NCBI GenBank assembly: GCA_948470475.1
Contig: OX419345.1
Coordinates: 20,112,859-20,176,858 of the forward strand
Direction: 5' to 3'
DNA from: Galaxea fascicularis
Lineage: Eukaryota; Cnidaria; Anthozoa; Scleractinia; Euphylliidae
Length of the DNA: 64,000 nucleotides
Part shown: positions 62,038 through 64,000 of the stretch, piece after piece
Position numbering within the stretch: position 1 is the stretch's first letter
Layout of the letters: the number at the start of each line of letters is the position of its first letter
The notes under the pieces: model-generated
Told to the model about the DNA's origin: nothing
Databases searched by the model: none
Seen by the model: the letters and a program-made list of their open reading frames with translations, nothing else
Translations under genes and position numbers: made by a program

Positions 62038-64000
62038 AGTAGTATCTTGCAACTTGCAATGATATGAGGTGAGTCTTACAACTGTTAATGAAAAGTTTAC
62101 AATTTCCAGAAAGATTAATAAACCTTTCATTGGAACAAAAGGAAATAGTTTTAGGTATAATCAATATTATTTGGCATCGTAATATTAATTTTGACTTTTC
62201 TTTTTGCACTTTTTATCCACTGTGACAGTTTACCATCTGTGGGCCATGTCCAGTCCATTAAATTCTCATATGATCGCAAGATATTGGCAATCCAAAGATC
62301 ACTTAAAGTTGTGGTGAGGACACTTTTCAATCAGATGTGGAGTATAATGTTACGGTATATTGTGCAGTTTGGAGAAATACATGCATATCTTTGCCTAGCC
62401 TTGGAGAAAGTCTAATGGTTTACAGTTTAGAGTTTTTAAAGGCCAATCTTTTTAAAGAACAGACAGACCTCACTGGGATTTCCTGAGAGGGGCAAGGGTA
62501 AATTTAACTTTAAAAACACTTATGGGAGGAGGTATGGGTGGGTATTTCTGTTTTGCATAAACTGCTGTGACCACTATTGAAAGTAGATACAAACATGAAT
62601 TTGTAGTTCCTTATCCCTATAGATGTCTTTTTTCCACAGTTCCTGTAGATCTTTATTGACATGGATGAGGACAGGATGTTGTATCTGGAAAACTGTGGTG
62701 TTGGCTTTTTTAATCATTGAGGAAGTCAGCTCTTACTTTGAACTTAAATGTGTTATTAAGTGGATCTATGTTTACTTGGAACCTCATACAACTGTTAAAA
62801 ACTTGAAACTTATTGCTGGTTTGTTCCTGCACCTTTCAACCATAGTTTGGGGGTTATTGAAAGGCAGAGCGAGTGAAACTCAGCTTGATTTTTATTTATT
62901 CCTTCTTCAGGATTTCATAAACTTTGCTGATGGTAGTGACAGTCAGCAGTACAGCCAGGCATGTAAGGTAAAGTATTATTTATACCTATTGTTTTCACTG
63001 ATAGACTGAAAAAGTAAATTTATAAAATATAAAATTAACCCCTTCAGCCCTAAGAGATCAGCACCATATTTCTCCTTACAATTTCAATGCATTGTAAAAC
63101 AGAGTGGTTACAAGAATTAAGCAAAGCATTGTACCAATGAATTTGCTTCAGCTTCATCCCACGATTTCTTCTAGGAAATCCGTAGGGCCACCAAATGAGA
63201 ATTAGAATTTTGATCTTAGCTGGTTGAAAGGGTTAATGTTTCACTTGGTATATATTGTCCCTTCAGCCAGATGTTGGTGTGGAAATATGCTTCTTCCCAG
63301 CTGGGAAAAAGCCAGCCATTTGTGGGGTAGTCTGGGTATCGTTATCGTAAACTAGCACCCAACTAAGTGAAGAGTAGTAATACTAGTACTCCTAGTCATA
63401 TCCTGGTGAATTTCCTACAATGGAGAAATGTCCTTACTACCAGTATGGAGAAGCCTGTGCTCTTCTCACTTGCTTCATGGGTATCCTGCATGGCTCATAC
63501 TTTATGGGTATCCTGTGATTAAGTAGTAATAATATTTAACAATACTCTTAATAGTTGCTTCATGCTGATTATCATGTAATATCAATGGAGTAGCATTCCA
63601 TCTTAAGGAATGCTTGGAGATTCCACATACAGCTAGCCATGTGGGATAGCTGCATGTGGCTTCTGTTTGTTGACTGTTAAAAACAGGATGTGCATGTAAG
63701 TTTCCTTCACACAGCCTTACTTGACATTTATATCTGCATTGTTTCAAATCAGTCAGTTTCTTGAGGGGCAGGCAAGACAGGGGGGATTGATAGCTATTGA
63801 GATTGGTACTGCACAGTAATTTTTTAGCTCAGTGACCTCCATTGGGTATGATTTTGTCATGCAGAAGATATTGAGTGCTGCTTACAGATGGATCCACAGG
63901 AACATATATTTAAACCAAATACAAGTGAAAGAAATTACCATTCAACATTAAGAAGATTGAATTATGGCTTCAGCGCATGTACTAGCACCAATTAGGACTA
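60634..64000 (+). CDS. RMC1: RMC1, subunit of the MON1-CCZ1 Rab7 exchange factor (5' part)
   Basis: RMC1 (formerly C18orf8/Mic1) is the third subunit of the metazoan MON1-CCZ1-RMC1 complex, which activates Rab7 on late endosomes. Four in-phase exons (60634-60729, 60826-60905, 62229-62313, 62911-62967) give the first 107 residues, the start of the N-terminal beta-propeller. Matches to the human protein include VFFDEANRQVF, VVVKGPD, KFSYDRKILAIQR and DFINFADGSD...YSQACK. The start at 60634 corresponds to the human start. An in-frame upstream ATG at 60511 would add 41 residues. The gene continues beyond the right edge, and I found no fifth exon before 64000. Confidence 0.92.
60826..60905 (+). 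CDS. RMC1: RMC1 exon 2
   Basis: VFSVTIVEGKTRVVVKGPDV and then QSFIIF. Acceptor ATTTCAG, donor AG|GTAGCT, phase 2. VVVKGPD is identical in human. Confidence 0.93.
61612..61651. repeat. (ATT)n microsatellite, RMC1 intron 2
   Basis: About 13 perfect TTA units. Confidence 0.9.
61655..61782. repeat. Fold-back element in RMC1 intron 2
   Basis: CCATTCCTTATAAACTCATG, then CAGGCAGGATATTCGGCC, pairs with GGCTGAATATCCTGCCTGAG, then CTATAAGGTATGGA. It lies next to an (ATT)n microsatellite. Confidence 0.7.
61990..62036. repeat. (AAT)n microsatellite, RMC1 intron 2
   Basis: About 13 AAT units followed by ATTATTATT, so the end folds back on itself. Confidence 0.9.
62229..62313 (+). CDS. RMC1: RMC1 exon 3
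   Basis: LPSVGHVQSIKFSYDRKILA and then IQRSLKVV. Human has VKCIKFSLENKILAVQR. Acceptor GTGACAG, donor GTG|GTGAGG. Confidence 0.92.
62911..62967 (+). CDS. RMC1: RMC1 exon 4
   Basis: DFINFADGSDSQQYSQACK, aligned with human DFCNFIPDNSQLEYTQECK. Acceptor CTTCTTCAG, donor AAG|GTAAAG, phase 0. Confidence 0.92.
62968..64000 (+). other. RMC1 intron 4, cut by the window edge
   Basis: Contains one AACCCTTT-type MITE and otherwise unremarkable AT-rich DNA. No sequence matching the next RMC1 block (human NANILGFCWTS) was found. Confidence 0.6.
63038..63236. mobile_element. AACCCTTT-type MITE in RMC1 intron
   Basis: Starts AACCCCTTCAGCCCTAAGAG, contains TTGTAAAACAGAGTGGTTAC, and ends GATCTTAGCTGGTTGAAAGG, a mirror of the left end. 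Confidence 0.6.

Noticed and set aside
62623..62910. Upstream extension of RMC1 exon 4 in the same frame
   Set aside because: A CTTCTTCAG acceptor at 62902-62910 and the match to human RMC1 both start the exon at 62911. The upstream frame is intron.

Overview
This is a eukaryotic window, most likely from a cnidarian and probably a stony coral. The genes have many short exons with GT-AG introns. The AT-rich non-coding DNA is full of short inverted-repeat elements and tRNA-derived SINEs of kinds I associate with anthozoan genomes. The organism call is inference; the gene calls rest on reading the exons directly.

The window is dominated by one minus-strand gene, an otoferlin (type II ferlin). 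Its start codon is at 53050 and its stop at 14486. I could join 52 coding exons, every junction in phase, into a 1950-residue protein. Human otoferlin is about 2000 residues. All the expected parts are present in order: a short-loop C2A, C2B, FerI, C2C, a helical FerA-like region, FerB, C2D, C2E, a Lys/Glu-rich linker with a DWW motif, C2F, C2G, and a C-terminal membrane anchor. Exon 35 is a 21-base microexon.

To the right of otoferlin, 53.1-58.8 kb is mostly repeats plus one odd block (55.7-56.4 kb) with competing reading frames on both strands. A two-exon minus-strand gene (58863-60185) encodes an unrecognised 195-residue four-pass membrane protein. Head to head with it, about 450 bases away, is the 5' end of RMC1 (plus strand, exons 1-4 from 60634). 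RMC1 is a subunit of the MON1-CCZ1-RMC1 Rab7 exchange factor, and the gene runs off the right edge. The shared promoter contains a YY1-type motif and a CLEAR-like E-box.

To the left, 1-14.4 kb lies downstream of otoferlin and holds no protein gene I can support. It contains a tandem array (3.75-4.56 kb), diverged duplicated segments (5.8-7.8 kb), simple repeats and several inverted-repeat elements. Otoferlin introns carry most of the other mobile-element debris: two truncated non-LTR retrotransposons, four SINE copies of two families, several MITE families, a 750-base fold-back element and a roughly 525-base tandem duplication. The genes do not form a shared pathway, although otoferlin (vesicle fusion) and RMC1 (late endosome maturation) both act in membrane traffic.
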